Counted from the stretch's first letter, positions 42,109 to 50,325 are shown. The stretch is 64,000 nucleotides of DNA from Enterococcus thailandicus (GCF_001886265.1 NZ_JXLE01000007.1:78013-142012), one strand, 5' to 3'. The notes: a model not told the origin generated them from the sequence alone. Translations and numbers: made by a program.

Positions 42109-42744
42109 CTATTTAGCTAGTGTCTTTGCAATTTCCTCAGTTCCTTCAGAAAGAACAATTGTCTTTCGCGAAAAAGCGGAAGTATCTACTAATTGGCTTA
42201 AAAATGCAGCAACTGTTTGGCGACTGATTGTTTTAGCAGCTTGTTCACCAGGCGCAGTTAATTGAATGTGTGAAACTTTTTCTTCGTTGGTCAAAGTAAC
42301 TGGTTGAATAATCACATAATCTAAAGTCGTTTGATTTTTCAACCACTCATCAGCATAATGTTTTGTAATGTAGTAGTCAATCATTGAATCGGGCCAGTTT
42401 GCTGGATTATCTGCAAAAACAGCACTAATCATCAGGTAACGTTTCACTGCAGCTTGTTCTGCTGCACGAATAGTTTTGATTGCACCATCAAGGTCGACTT
42501 GTAATAAGTTCTTTCCTTGAGAGCCAGCTGCAAAAATAACTGTATCGATTTCTTTAAAAGTGTTGCTCATTTCTTCTACTGTCCAAGTCAAATCAAATGA
42601 AACGTAAGTAACGTTATTTGCTTCAACGAGTGATTGTTTGGCAACATTACGAACACCAGCAGTAACTTGGTGGTCAGTCTTTGCAAGGTCTTCGATTAAA
42701 TGGCGACCAATTTGACCATTGGCACCGACAACAAAAATGTTCAT
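42109..42744 (-). CDS. NAD(P)-binding atypical SDR (YwnB-like)
   Basis: The 211-residue protein starts I-F-V-V-G-A-N-G-Q-I-G-R-H-L (Rossmann loop at 6-13). T-V-I-F-A-A-G-S-Q-G-K and R-Y-L-M-I-S-A-V follow, then Y-Y-I-T-K-H-Y-A-D-E-W-L with the SDR-like Y-x-x-x-K arrangement. It belongs to the small NAD(P)-binding family often called oxidoreductase or epimerase-like, with no assigned substrate. It is monocistronic with an AAGGAAG site. Confidence 0.85.
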   Translation of the reverse strand: MNIFVVGANGQIGRHLIEDLAKTDHQVTAGVRNVAKQSLVEANNVTYVSFDLTWTVEEMSNTFKEIDTVIFAAGSQGKNLLQVDLDGAIKTIRAAEQAAVKRYLMISAVFADNPANWPDSMIDYYITKHYADEWLKNQTTLDYVIIQPVTLTNEEKVSHIQLTAPGEQAAKTISRQTVAAFLSQLVDTSAFSRKTIVLSEGTEEIAKTLAK

Positions 42745-43045
42745 AGGAATCTTCCTTTCAGTTCAATTTCTTTCGCACCCATAGTAACACGAAGTTATTT
42801 AAATGTTCAGTGTTAACCCTTGGAAGGGAATGAAAAAGAAAGATAATATATCAAAGTAGAAAATGAGTTGAATAGTCTAAGAATGTTAGTCTAGACTTAA
42901 TTTGGAGCCAACAAACTAATAAACTGATATTTATATAAAGTCTAGCAAATTTTTAGTACCCTCTCTGCGCAATTTAATTCTTTCTGACTATGAAATATTA
43001 CCTTATAATATGAGTTATTTAATTATAGAAGTAATAGCTGTATGC

Positions 43046-43071
43046 TATAATATTTTTTGTAAACGTTTACA
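43046..43071 (+). promoter_or_regulatory. Promoter -10 and overlapping cre box of the third bacteriocin-like gene
   Basis: TATAAT at 43046-43051 is followed at once by TGTAAACGTTTACA (43058-43071), a perfect 14-bp cre palindrome covering the expected start site. CcpA should repress this gene strongly when a preferred sugar is present. The -35 box is weak. Confidence 0.8.
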
Positions 43072-43092
43072 AAAATATAGGGGAGTGTTAAA

Positions 43093-43767
43093 ATGAAAAA
43101 AGTTAAACTAATTATTACGATGTTGTCTTGTATGTTGCTACTGAGTATATTAGCCCCAGGTACTTCTCAAGTTATCTATGCTTCAGAAAATGATGATAGT
43201 ATAGAAACAAATAAAATGTTTCAACCAGAGAAGATAACCATACTTGACTCAAATAATTTGTACAAAGCATTTGTTAATGAAATCAATAGTCCAGAAATGA
43301 AAGAACAAATAGCTCTTCACGAAGAATCACAAAAAACGATAGACTTGATTCAATCACTTATAGTAAAATATGATGGTGCTGAAGTCAAAATGTGCTATGC
43401 AGTTCAAACTCTAGGTGATTATATAGTACCATTAGGTAATGGATGGTCAGAAAAATTTGTGAATGGTGGTATTAATGAGTACGCAACCACTAAGGCAGGT
43501 TTAGCAAACTTAAGAGATTATTTAGGCGGTGCCGCTGTAGGATTTGCTGTGAATGGGGCAGCCTATGGAGCGGTAATTGGTGGAGTTATGGGGGCTGTCG
43601 TCGGTGTTATTATTGGAGCTGGGATATTAAGTAATCGTTGTAATCAAGGACAGGCTGACATTAAAGCTATGATTAATAAAGGTAGAACAAAAGGTGGTGT
43701 TCGACTGACGTTAACAGCAGAATTTCCCATTTGTAGCCTTGATTCACAAACACAATGTGCTATCTGA
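43093..43767 (+). CDS. Secreted bacteriocin-like precursor with a Gly/Ala-rich membrane-active segment (224 aa)
   Basis: ATG 43093 follows AGGGGAG. The signal peptide is clear, with cleavage near I-Y-A-S at 28-31. A polar region extends to about 98. The C-terminal part has four cysteines (101, 183, 214, 222) and a long glycine/alanine helix (G-G-A-A-V-G-F-A-V-N-G-A-A-Y-G-A at 145-160, continuing V-I-G-G-V-M-G-A-V-V-G-V-I-I-G-A-G). Such GxxxG-rich helices are common in class II bacteriocins and pore-formers. A 30-residue membrane peptide follows, as an immunity gene might. The family is unrecognised. Confidence 0.6.
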   Translation: MKKVKLIITMLSCMLLLSILAPGTSQVIYASENDDSIETNKMFQPEKITILDSNNLYKAFVNEINSPEMKEQIALHEESQKTIDLIQSLIVKYDGAEVKMCYAVQTLGDYIVPLGNGWSEKFVNGGINEYATTKAGLANLRDYLGGAAVGFAVNGAAYGAVIGGVMGAVVGVIIGAGILSNRCNQGQADIKAMINKGRTKGGVRLTLTAEFPICSLDSQTQCAI

Positions 43768-43808
43768 TAATGTAATGATTATAAGATAGCTGATAGGAGT
43801 TTACGTAT

Positions 43809-43901
43809 ATGTTTCCGATGAGAAATTTTCTGATCTTTTCGACTGTTTTTGTAGTAATATTGCTGTTTATAAAATACTATAAAAATAATCGAAGAAAATA
43901 G
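43809..43901 (+). CDS. 30-residue cationic membrane peptide, possible immunity factor
   Basis: ATG 43809 has AGGAG nine bases upstream. The peptide M-F-P-M-R-N-F-L-I-F-S... has one hydrophobic helix (L-I-F-S-T-V-F-V-V-I-L-L-F-I) and a basic tail K-Y-Y-K-N-N-R-R-K. It lies 41 bases after the bacteriocin-like gene. The layout parallels the small membrane gene at 4142. It could be an immunity peptide or a second toxin; nothing decides. Confidence 0.5.
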   Translation: MFPMRNFLIFSTVFVVILLFIKYYKNNRRK

Positions 43902-44025
43902 TTTTCGACTATTTGGAAAGTAACTATTAAAAATCAAATACATAATGAACAATAAAAAAATGGGAGTAAAGTTAATCATCTTTGAGTTTCACCGCTAAAG
44001 ACGGTGGCAAAGACATTACTATATC

Positions 44026-44074
44026 AAAAAGAAGTAGCTAGTCGTCTCGCTAAAGTGACGGCTATTTCTTTTTG
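44026..44074. terminator. Bidirectional terminator of the holin-like toxin locus
   Basis: AAGAAGTAGCTAGTCGTC and its near complement GACGGCTATTTCTT form a stem with A and T flanks. It overlaps the 3' end of the toxin frame. A convergent antisense RNA ending on it is expected, but I could not find a convincing plus-strand promoter. Confidence 0.7.
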
Positions 44075-44166
44075 TCGTTTTTAAGCACAGCCATAATCAA
44101 ACCAATCAATGCGATGGTAAACATACCAAAGCCGAGAATGATTTGAATTGTTTCATATGCGGACAA
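44062..44166 (-). CDS. Holin-like type I toxin peptide (TxpA/BsrG-like, 34 aa)
   Basis: TTG 44166 has AAAGGAG eight bases upstream on the minus strand. The peptide reads L-S-A-Y-E-T-I-Q-I-I-L-G-F-G-M-F-T-I-A-L, then I-G-L-I-M-A-V-L-K-N-D-K-K-K. The M-S-x-Y-E-x-I-Q...G-M-F-x-x-x-L-I pattern with one helix and a lysine-rich tail is that of putative holin-like toxins, the toxins of TxpA/RatA-type antisense-controlled modules. An extended -10 promoter (TGCTATAAT, 44271-44264) lies about 100 bases upstream, giving the long leader common in this class. Confidence 0.8.
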   Translation of the reverse strand: MSAYETIQIILGFGMFTIALIGLIMAVLKNDKKK

Positions 44167-44263
44167 AAAGGTTACTCCTTTCGTAGCGTCCAGTACTTAC
44201 ATTCATAAGCACCACCACCTTTCGAAAAGTAACCACCGTCATTCAACTTCACTGTCAAATTTG

Positions 44264-44271
44264 ATTATAGC
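44264..44271 (-). promoter_or_regulatory. Extended -10 promoter of the holin-like toxin
   Basis: On the minus strand TGCTATAAT is complete, with a TTATGT-like -35 box 16 bp further upstream. It borders the terminator hairpin at 44273-44322. Confidence 0.55.
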
Positions 44272-44272
44272 A

Positions 44273-44322
44273 TAAGCCTTCCTAAACATAAGTAAATGTT
44301 TGGGAAGGCTTTCTTTTTTTTT
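44273..44322 (+). terminator. Strong plus-strand terminator beside the toxin promoter
   Basis: AAGCCTTCC-TAAACAT pairs with ATGTTTGGGAAGGCTT over a short loop, followed by nine T. It would end a plus-strand transcript running antisense across the whole toxin gene, so the antitoxin RNA may stop here. Confidence 0.8.
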
Positions 44323-44344
44323 GCTTTATTTTGTTTAATGAATG

Positions 44345-44648
44345 TGAGAAAAGCTAGACTAACCATTCAGGGTGATCGTTTTTGAAGCTGAACGCTTGGA
44401 ACCACAACCTTATTCACGGTGTTCAAGAAGTAACTCCTGCAAAATAAGCCCAAATTACTCAAAAATTTGAGAAACAATTTCTGGTAATTTATTCTTATTT
44501 ATTGGAGCTGGGCACTTCTTTTACAACCTCATACACGGTGTTCCCCAAGCAACTTCTCGAAATAATTCATAACTGTCCAAAAATATGGAAAGCTATTTTT
44601 GTCAGTTGCTCATTATTTTTTCGAAGCTGAACGCTTGGAGCCACAACC
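44345..44648. repeat. 120-bp hairpin repeat, locus F (two units plus a partial)
   Basis: ACAACC marks are at 44404, 44523 and 44643 (119 and 120 bases). The first unit has the stem type of locus E (CAAAAATTTGAG, TTTCTGGTAATTT) and the second the type of loci B-D (ATAACTGTCCAAAAA). The last mark is followed by a T run leading into the stop codon of the pantothenate transporter gene at 44654. Confidence 0.85.
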
Positions 44649-44653
44649 TTTTT

Positions 44654-45289
44654 TTACAATTCTTGCGTAGGGTTCGTCTTAACCAATTTAAGCAATACAC
44701 TTGCTGCACCAGCAGTAGCAAGTCCCGCAACAATTGCCTCAGGAACACCACTAGTAAAGATCACAGCCAGAATCGCTGAATAGACTGCATTGGTATTTGC
44801 ACCAATTACTTGCGCATAATCTTGTTGGAATAAAAAATAAATCAAATTCATAACTAAAATCGTATTTGTAAGTGAACCGGCTAATCCTGCGATAAATAAT
44901 GCGACAGGCGAAGTGTTTCTCTTAGAAAAACGTTTGAATCCCATATAAACAAAATAGGGAACGATTCCAATCAAAATTCGTGGAATAAACACAACTAACA
45001 ATGCCTTCCAGCTACCTTGAGTAGTACCAATTACAGGGACTAAAGGTGAAAACACAAAGGAAAGTGGTGTTTGAATAATTGTGCTACGAATTAAGCTGAT
45101 GAAGCCAAAAACGCCACCAAGGAATGCACCCAATCTTGGTCCTAAAACAATTGAAGCGATAATGACTGGGATGTGCATCGTTGTTGCGTTGATTGGGCCA
45201 ATCGGAATAAATCCAAGTGGTGTGACTGCTAATAAAATCAGAATGGCTAAAAACATTGCGGTTAAAGTGAAATTTTTAGTGTTTTTCAT
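44654..45289 (-). CDS. panT: Pantothenate ECF transporter S component
   Basis: The 211-residue membrane protein has about six helices, with L-T-A-M-F-L-A-I-L-I-L-L-A near the start and G-P-I-N-A-T-T-M-H-I-P-V-I-I-A, the ligand-binding loop of ECF S components. Its place downstream of coaC and coaB, which use pantothenate-derived intermediates, points to PanT, the pantothenate-binding subunit that pairs with the shared EcfAA'T module encoded elsewhere. ATG 45289 follows GAGGAGG; a GTG one codon upstream is too close to the site. Confidence 0.88.
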   Translation of the reverse strand: MKNTKNFTLTAMFLAILILLAVTPLGFIPIGPINATTMHIPVIIASIVLGPRLGAFLGGVFGFISLIRSTIIQTPLSFVFSPLVPVIGTTQGSWKALLVVFIPRILIGIVPYFVYMGFKRFSKRNTSPVALFIAGLAGSLTNTILVMNLIYFLFQQDYAQVIGANTNAVYSAILAVIFTSGVPEAIVAGLATAGAASVLLKLVKTNPTQEL

Positions 45290-45302
45290 CACTTTTCCTC
45301 CT

Positions 45303-45854
45303 CTACGTTGTTCGCTGATTCAAATGTAATAACACTTGATCAATAATTATTTGGACTTCTGCCAAGGCACCTTTACCAAAGTCACCACAAGCTAGTAGCG
45401 ATTCTCTTGGCTCGATTTCTTGATAACCAACGGATTTCAAAGCAGCTAAGTTTCGCTGATTGATTGGATTTGTGTACATCGTTGTATTCATGGCTGGCGC
45501 AATCAATTTAGGTGTTTTTTCAGGCAAAGCAAGTGCAACAGTAGACAATAGATCATCTGCAATTCCATTTGCTAGCTTGCCGATGATATTCGCTGTTGCC
45601 GGAGCAACTAAAAAGAGGTCAGCTTGTTTTGCTAGTTCAATATGGTTGATTACTTTAGGATTTGCTTCTTGCATGACATCTGTATGGATTGGACGTTTGG
45701 CTAAAGATTGTAAAGTTAATGGTGTAATGAAATGGGTACTACTTTCAGTCATGATGACTTCGACTTGATAACCTAACTTCATTAATTGGTTAGTGATATC
45801 TGCACTTTTATAGGCAGAGATACTTCCAGAAATGCCAAGTAGAACAGTTTTCAT
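45303..45854 (-). CDS. coaC: Phosphopantothenoylcysteine decarboxylase
   Basis: CoaC decarboxylates PPC to 4'-phosphopantetheine. The 183-residue flavoprotein has G-I-S-G-S-I-S-A-Y-K (8-17), N-H-I-E-L-A-K with the catalytic His, A-P-A-T-A-N-I-I-G-K and the P-A-M-N-T-x-M-Y motif. In this lineage CoaB and CoaC are separate proteins instead of the fused Dfp. The start codon follows the coaB stop directly (TAA ATG). Confidence 0.95.
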   Translation of the reverse strand: MKTVLLGISGSISAYKSADITNQLMKLGYQVEVIMTESSTHFITPLTLQSLAKRPIHTDVMQEANPKVINHIELAKQADLFLVAPATANIIGKLANGIADDLLSTVALALPEKTPKLIAPAMNTTMYTNPINQRNLAALKSVGYQEIEPRESLLACGDFGKGALAEVQIIIDQVLLHLNQRTT

Positions 45855-46601
45855 TTAATCATCTCCTCTATTTTTTTGAACATTTGCGACAATCAGGTCT
45901 GCAATTTCTTTTTTCGTAAAAGCTTCAGCAAGGGTTCCATCTGCTGCGAGTAAGTATCCATGATGATGTTCTTGTGAAATTTCGGTTAAGTCATTGGCTA
46001 AAATAAAATCAGTTTGATTTTTCACCAAGCTCTGTTGTGCAATCTTTAGTAAGTGTTCTTTTGAGACATCCACAAGTAGCTTAAACCCAACAATACACGC
46101 AGTAGGTTGCCAATCCCGCAAATAACTAATAATTTTAGGTGTTTTTTCTAAAACAATGACTAATTGATCTGTGTCAGAAGAAATTTTTTTGACAGAGTTG
46201 CCGTCAGCTTGCTTTGTTTGAGTCAACCAGTTATCAAAAGAAGTTTCAGTTACTTTATTTGTACCAAAACTTTCGATAAAATGCTCTTTTGACAAACTGA
46301 GGCTTGGAGTGAAATCACTGACGGCCATACTATGGATGATTGCGTCATAGGTTTTTGCTTGCAACAATGTTTCTAAAATCGTTAATAAATCATGGGTCGA
46401 TTCAATCATATGGAGATGAATCGCGTCACTTGGTTCAGGTAACACACTGTTTTTGGTAGTGACATAATCAATGATTGCTTCGGGATTGTTCGAAAAAGCA
46501 TCTGCAATTTGTTTGCCTAGTCGACCAGTCGAATGATTGGTTATCGCACGTACTTGATCAATTTTTTCCGTAGTGCCACCAGCAGTTATTAAAATGTTCA
46601 T
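45855..46601 (-). CDS. coaB: Phosphopantothenate-cysteine ligase
   Basis: CoaB couples phosphopantothenate to cysteine. The 248-residue protein opens I-L-I-T-A-G-G-T-T-E-K-I-D-Q-V-R-A-I-T-N, with H-S-T-G-R-L-G-K after it, typical of type III CoaB. I-I-H-S-M-A-V-S-D-F, V-L-E-K-T-P-K-I-I and V-G-F-K-L-L-V carry the substrate-binding residues. The start codon overlaps the stop of the upstream oxidoreductase (ATGA). It forms one operon with coaC and panT. Confidence 0.95.
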   Translation of the reverse strand: MNILITAGGTTEKIDQVRAITNHSTGRLGKQIADAFSNNPEAIIDYVTTKNSVLPEPSDAIHLHMIESTHDLLTILETLLQAKTYDAIIHSMAVSDFTPSLSLSKEHFIESFGTNKVTETSFDNWLTQTKQADGNSVKKISSDTDQLVIVLEKTPKIISYLRDWQPTACIVGFKLLVDVSKEHLLKIAQQSLVKNQTDFILANDLTEISQEHHHGYLLAADGTLAEAFTKKEIADLIVANVQKNRGDD

Positions 46602-47587
46602 TCTTTTTCACCTACATGAACTAAAGTTCTTCCTTGATGTGTTCCAGCTAATAATTGAGCAATCGTTTCTGGTAATTGGGTAAGTGAAATTTCTGTGACC
46701 AGCAAGTCATCTGTAATTGCTAGTTCTGCCAAGGATTGCCAAATTTTTTCTCGTTGTTCATGGGGAACATTGACGGAGTCGATTCCAATCAACTGAATAT
46801 TTCGCAAAATAAAAGGTAAGACGGTCGTATTCAATTCAATTCCGCTAGCATTGCCACACAGCGCAGCCGCACCATTATAAGAAATCAAAGGCAAAAGTTG
46901 ACTCAATTGAGCGCCACCAACCGTGTCAATCACGTAATCAACTGTTTGTTTCGCTAACGGTTTTGTTTTTTCTGGTAAAAAAGTTGTAGGTTGAATAACC
47001 TGTGTTGCGCCTAATTTTGTTAGCCAAGATTCAGCAGTTGTTTTTCGAGAAAAAGCAGTGATAGTTGTAAAACCTAATTTATGCAGCAAAGCGATTGCCA
47101 CACTACCCACGCCACCTGAAGCACCGGTAACTAATACGTGATTCGTTGGTTTCATTCCTTGTTCTAACAACGCATTTACTGCAAGAGCAGCAGTAAATCC
47201 AGCTGTTCCTAAAATCATTGCTTGACGTGTACTTAATCGTTCAGGTAACTTAACTAGCCATTCACTTGGAACCGCTTGATATTGACTGTAACCACCGGGG
47301 TGAGTAACACCTAGTCCATAACCAGTAACTAAAACTTTTTCACCGGGCGAGAATTGTTCAGTTGAACTTTTGATAACAGTTCCAGCTAAATCAATGCCAG
47401 GTGTCATCGGGTAAGTCCGAATCACATTTCCAGATTCGCTACTAGCCAAAGCATCTTTATAATTAACATCTGAATAAGCAACTTCAACAAGTACTTCATT
47501 GTCTGCTAGTTCAATGGGTTCTTGTTCAATAATCTTTGCTTGAAATGTTGGATCCTTTGTTACTTGAAAAGCTTTAAAAGTTTCCAT
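46598..47587 (-). CDS. YhdH/AcuI-family quinone oxidoreductase
   Basis: The 329-residue medium-chain dehydrogenase lacks the zinc ligands of alcohol dehydrogenases. Y-S-D-V-N-Y-K-D-A-L, T-P-G-I-D-L-A-G-T-V, and the NADPH-binding V-L-V-T-G-A-S-G-G-V-G-S-V-A are clear. AcuI members reduce acrylyl-CoA; the YhdH group has broader or unknown substrates. It heads the coaB-coaC-panT operon by overlap, which does not explain its role. Confidence 0.9.
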   Translation of the reverse strand: METFKAFQVTKDPTFQAKIIEQEPIELADNEVLVEVAYSDVNYKDALASSESGNVIRTYPMTPGIDLAGTVIKSSTEQFSPGEKVLVTGYGLGVTHPGGYSQYQAVPSEWLVKLPERLSTRQAMILGTAGFTAALAVNALLEQGMKPTNHVLVTGASGGVGSVAIALLHKLGFTTITAFSRKTTAESWLTKLGATQVIQPTTFLPEKTKPLAKQTVDYVIDTVGGAQLSQLLPLISYNGAAALCGNASGIELNTTVLPFILRNIQLIGIDSVNVPHEQREKIWQSLAELAITDDLLVTEISLTQLPETIAQLLAGTHQGRTLVHVGEKE

Positions 47588-47774
47588 AATAAAATGAAAC
47601 CTCCCTCAAAATTTTCTTATATCATACCATAAACGCATCATTTTTTTTGGAGTTCTTTCTCTAAGCTTTTTATAAAAAATGAGGAATGCATTCTGAAAAA
47701 AATTTTCTATGCTGTAGTTGTAAAATTATTTTTTTCCCGCATTCTTTTTTCTCCAAAAAAATAAACAGAAAGGG

Positions 47775-47802
47775 TTGCGTTTTTTGTCAAAATTCGTATA
47801 CT
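47775..47802 (+). promoter_or_regulatory. Promoter of the polyamine operon
   Basis: TTGCGT at 47775-47780 and TATACT at 47797-47802, 16-bp spacer, about 60 bases before the regulator gene. Confidence 0.65.
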
Positions 47803-47815
47803 AATACAGGTGATT

Positions 47816-47832
47816 GTAAACTTTAAGTTTAC
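47816..47832. promoter_or_regulatory. Palindromic operator, probable autoregulatory site
   Basis: GTAAACTTTAAGTTTAC is a perfect inverted repeat (7-bp arms, 3-bp centre) placed 14 bases after the -10 box and 29 before the regulator's start codon. XRE-cupin regulators usually bind such sites in their own leader. Confidence 0.65.
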
Positions 47833-47860
47833 TATTAGAAAACTTCTGAAGGAGGAAAAA

Positions 47861-48403
47861 ATGGAAATCGGGGAAAAGTTACGAAATTTACGAATTCAAA
47901 AGAACTTGACACAAGAAGAACTTGGCGAGCGGACAGATTTATCAAAAGGCTATATTTCTCAATTAGAAAGAGACTTGAGTTCGCCATCAATGGAAACTTT
48001 TTTTTCCATACTTGAAGTCTTGGGTGTCTCACCAGAAGAATTTTTCCGCCAAGAAGCATCAAGTTTGCAAATCGTTTATTCAGCAGAAGATCATACGATT
48101 TATTTTGATGAAGAAAACGGTTATGAATTAGAATGGTTAGTTTCTGATTCAAATGAAAAAGAAATGGAACCAGTTCTCTTGACGTTTGAGTCAGCTGGTG
48201 AGTATAAGACATTTGAACCTTCTTTATCCGAAACGTTTATTTTTGTGTTAGAAGGGGAGTTAGAGTTAACCTTAGGTGAGAAGAGTTATTTTGCAAAAGC
48301 AGGTCAATCTGTTTATTATCAAGCGACAAAACAACATCAGTTGAGAAATCATTTGACGACCAAGACGAAAGTATTGATTGTTGCGACAAAATCGTATTTA
48401 TAA
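47861..48403 (+). CDS. XRE-cupin regulator of the polyamine transporter (PuuR-like)
   Basis: ATG 47861 follows AAGGAGG. The 180-residue protein joins an N-terminal helix-turn-helix ([27 protein letters not shown]) to a C-terminal cupin ([12 protein letters not shown] and the end of the barrel). Regulators of this kind sense polyamines or amino acids. It is the first gene of potABCD in many lactic acid bacteria and starts 18 bases before potA, so it is likely to be co-transcribed and self-controlled. Confidence 0.9.
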   Translation: MEIGEKLRNLRIQKNLTQEELGERTDLSKGYISQLERDLSSPSMETFFSILEVLGVSPEEFFRQEASSLQIVYSAEDHTIYFDEENGYELEWLVSDSNEKEMEPVLLTFESAGEYKTFEPSLSETFIFVLEGELELTLGEKSYFAKAGQSVYYQATKQHQLRNHLTTKTKVLIVATKSYL

Positions 48404-48420
48404 ATTGGAGGTATGAAGAA

Positions 48421-49506
48421 GTGGGGAACCCAATTATTGCGTTTGATCGAGTAGTGAAACGCTATGACGATGAAACAATTTTAAAAAAGGTTAGTTTTGA
48501 AATTGAGCAAGGGAAATTTTATACATTGTTAGGGCCTTCGGGATGTGGGAAAACAACGATTTTACGAATTATCGCTGGTTTTACGGAAGCCACTGAAGGA
48601 GATATTTATTTTGAAGGGAAACGACTGAACGATCTTCCCGCAAACAAACGTCAAGTAAATACGGTTTTTCAAGACTATGCGTTATTTCCTCATATGAACG
48701 TCTTTGATAATGTTGCTTTTGGATTACAAATTAAAAAAATGCCTAAAAATGAAATTCGAAAAAAAGTGACGGATGCGTTAAGAATGGTTCAGCTTCCTGG
48801 GTACGAAACGAGAGAAATCAGTGAAATGTCTGGAGGACAAAGACAGCGTGTTGCGATCGCACGCGCCATTGTTAATGAGCCAAAAGTCTTGTTACTTGAT
48901 GAGTCATTATCTGCTTTGGATTTAAAACTACGAACAGATATGCAATATGAATTACGTGAATTGCAACAACGTTTAGGAATCACTTTTATTTTTGTAACAC
49001 ATGATCAAGAAGAAGCTTTGGCAATGAGTGACGAAATTTTTGTTATGAATAAAGGCAAAATTGTTCAAAGTGGTACACCAGTGGACATTTATGATGAGCC
49101 GATTAATCATTTTGTTGCTGATTTTGTTGGAGAAAGTAATATTGTTGATGGCGTGATGATTGAGGACAACTTAGTCGAATTTGTTGGGAAACAATTTGAG
49201 TGTGTAGATGGTGGAATGCGTGCCAATGAACCAGTTGAAGTCGTTTTACGCCCAGAAGATTTGAATATTACGACACCAGACAAAGGAAAATTAGTTGTTA
49301 CCGTAGACACACAGCTGTTCCGTGGCGTACACTATGAAATTATTTGTTTTGATGAACAACACAATGAATGGATGGTTCATTCAACGAAGAAAGCTAAAGA
49401 AGGAAGTAAAGTAGGTCTTTCTTTTGAACCAGAAGATATCCATGTTATGCGTTTCAACGAATCAGAGGAAGACTTTGATGCACGATTAGAAAGCTATGAA
49501 GAGTAA
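48421..49506 (+). CDS. potA: Spermidine/putrescine ABC transporter ATPase
   Basis: The GTG start follows GGAGG. Walker [10 protein letters not shown], signature [14 protein letters not shown] and Walker [13 protein letters not shown] are intact (serine replaces the usual proline after D-E). A C-terminal TOBE domain (V-V-L-R-P-E-D-L) completes the 361 residues. It energises import by PotB-PotC with PotD. Confidence 0.97.
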   Translation: MGNPIIAFDRVVKRYDDETILKKVSFEIEQGKFYTLLGPSGCGKTTILRIIAGFTEATEGDIYFEGKRLNDLPANKRQVNTVFQDYALFPHMNVFDNVAFGLQIKKMPKNEIRKKVTDALRMVQLPGYETREISEMSGGQRQRVAIARAIVNEPKVLLLDESLSALDLKLRTDMQYELRELQQRLGITFIFVTHDQEEALAMSDEIFVMNKGKIVQSGTPVDIYDEPINHFVADFVGESNIVDGVMIEDNLVEFVGKQFECVDGGMRANEPVEVVLRPEDLNITTPDKGKLVVTVDTQLFRGVHYEIICFDEQHNEWMVHSTKKAKEGSKVGLSFEPEDIHVMRFNESEEDFDARLESYEE

Positions 49507-49518
49507 GGGGGCTGTGTA

Positions 49519-50325
49519 ATGAAAACAATGCGGAGAATTTATTCAGTCCCTTATATGTTGTGGCTAGGATTATTTGTAATTGCGCCAGTTATCATGATTA
49601 TTTATCAATCGTTTTTTGACATGAATGGGCACTTCACCTTAGCCAACTACGCTACGTACTTTACCTCAGGAACGTATCTTTGGATGACCTTTAACTCTGT
49701 CTGGTATGCGTTTTTGATTACAGTTTTTGCGTTACTAATTAGTTATCCAACAGCTTATTTTTTGACCAAATTGAAACATAAACAATTGTGGCTGATGCTG
49801 ATTATTTTGCCAACGTGGGTCAACTTACTGCTGAAAGCTTATGCATTTATTGGTATTTTTAGCATCAATGGAAGTATCAATCAGTTTTTTGACTTCATTG
49901 GTATTGGCACGAAACAAATTTTATTTACCGATGTGAGTTTCTTATTTGTTGCGACTTATATTGAGATTCCCTTTATGATCATGCCAATTTTTAACGCGCT
50001 AGAAGAGTTGAATCCATCGTTAATTAGTGCGAGCCGTGATTTAGGTGCAAATAATCTAGAAACATTTCGTCGCGTGATTTTTCCTTTGTCTTTAAATGGT
50101 GTGAAAAGTGGGGTCCAAGCAGTCTTTATTCCTTCACTTTCTTTATTCATGTTGACGCGACTGATTGGAGGAAACCGTGTGATCACTTTGGGGACAGCAA
50201 TTGAGCAACACTTTTTGGTCACCCAAAATTGGGGAATGGGTTCGACGATCGGTGTTATTTTGATTATTGCGATGTTCGTGGTCATGCTTTTAACCGGTGA
50301 GAAGAAAAAAGGAGGGCGATCTTGA
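49519..50325 (+). CDS. potB: Spermidine/putrescine ABC transporter permease PotB
   Basis: The 268-residue permease has six helices and the EAA loop (L-E-E-L-N-P-S-L-I-S-A-S-R-D-L-G-A) that contacts PotA. It begins 13 bases after potA with a GGGGG-type site and its stop overlaps the potC start as TGATG. Confidence 0.96.
   Translation: MKTMRRIYSVPYMLWLGLFVIAPVIMIIYQSFFDMNGHFTLANYATYFTSGTYLWMTFNSVWYAFLITVFALLISYPTAYFLTKLKHKQLWLMLIILPTWVNLLLKAYAFIGIFSINGSINQFFDFIGIGTKQILFTDVSFLFVATYIEIPFMIMPIFNALEELNPSLISASRDLGANNLETFRRVIFPLSLNGVKSGVQAVFIPSLSLFMLTRLIGGNRVITLGTAIEQHFLVTQNWGMGSTIGVILIIAMFVVMLLTGEKKKGGRS

Noticed and set aside
44585..44779. A 64-codon plus-strand frame
   Set aside because: It runs across repeat locus F and antisense into panT; no start signals.
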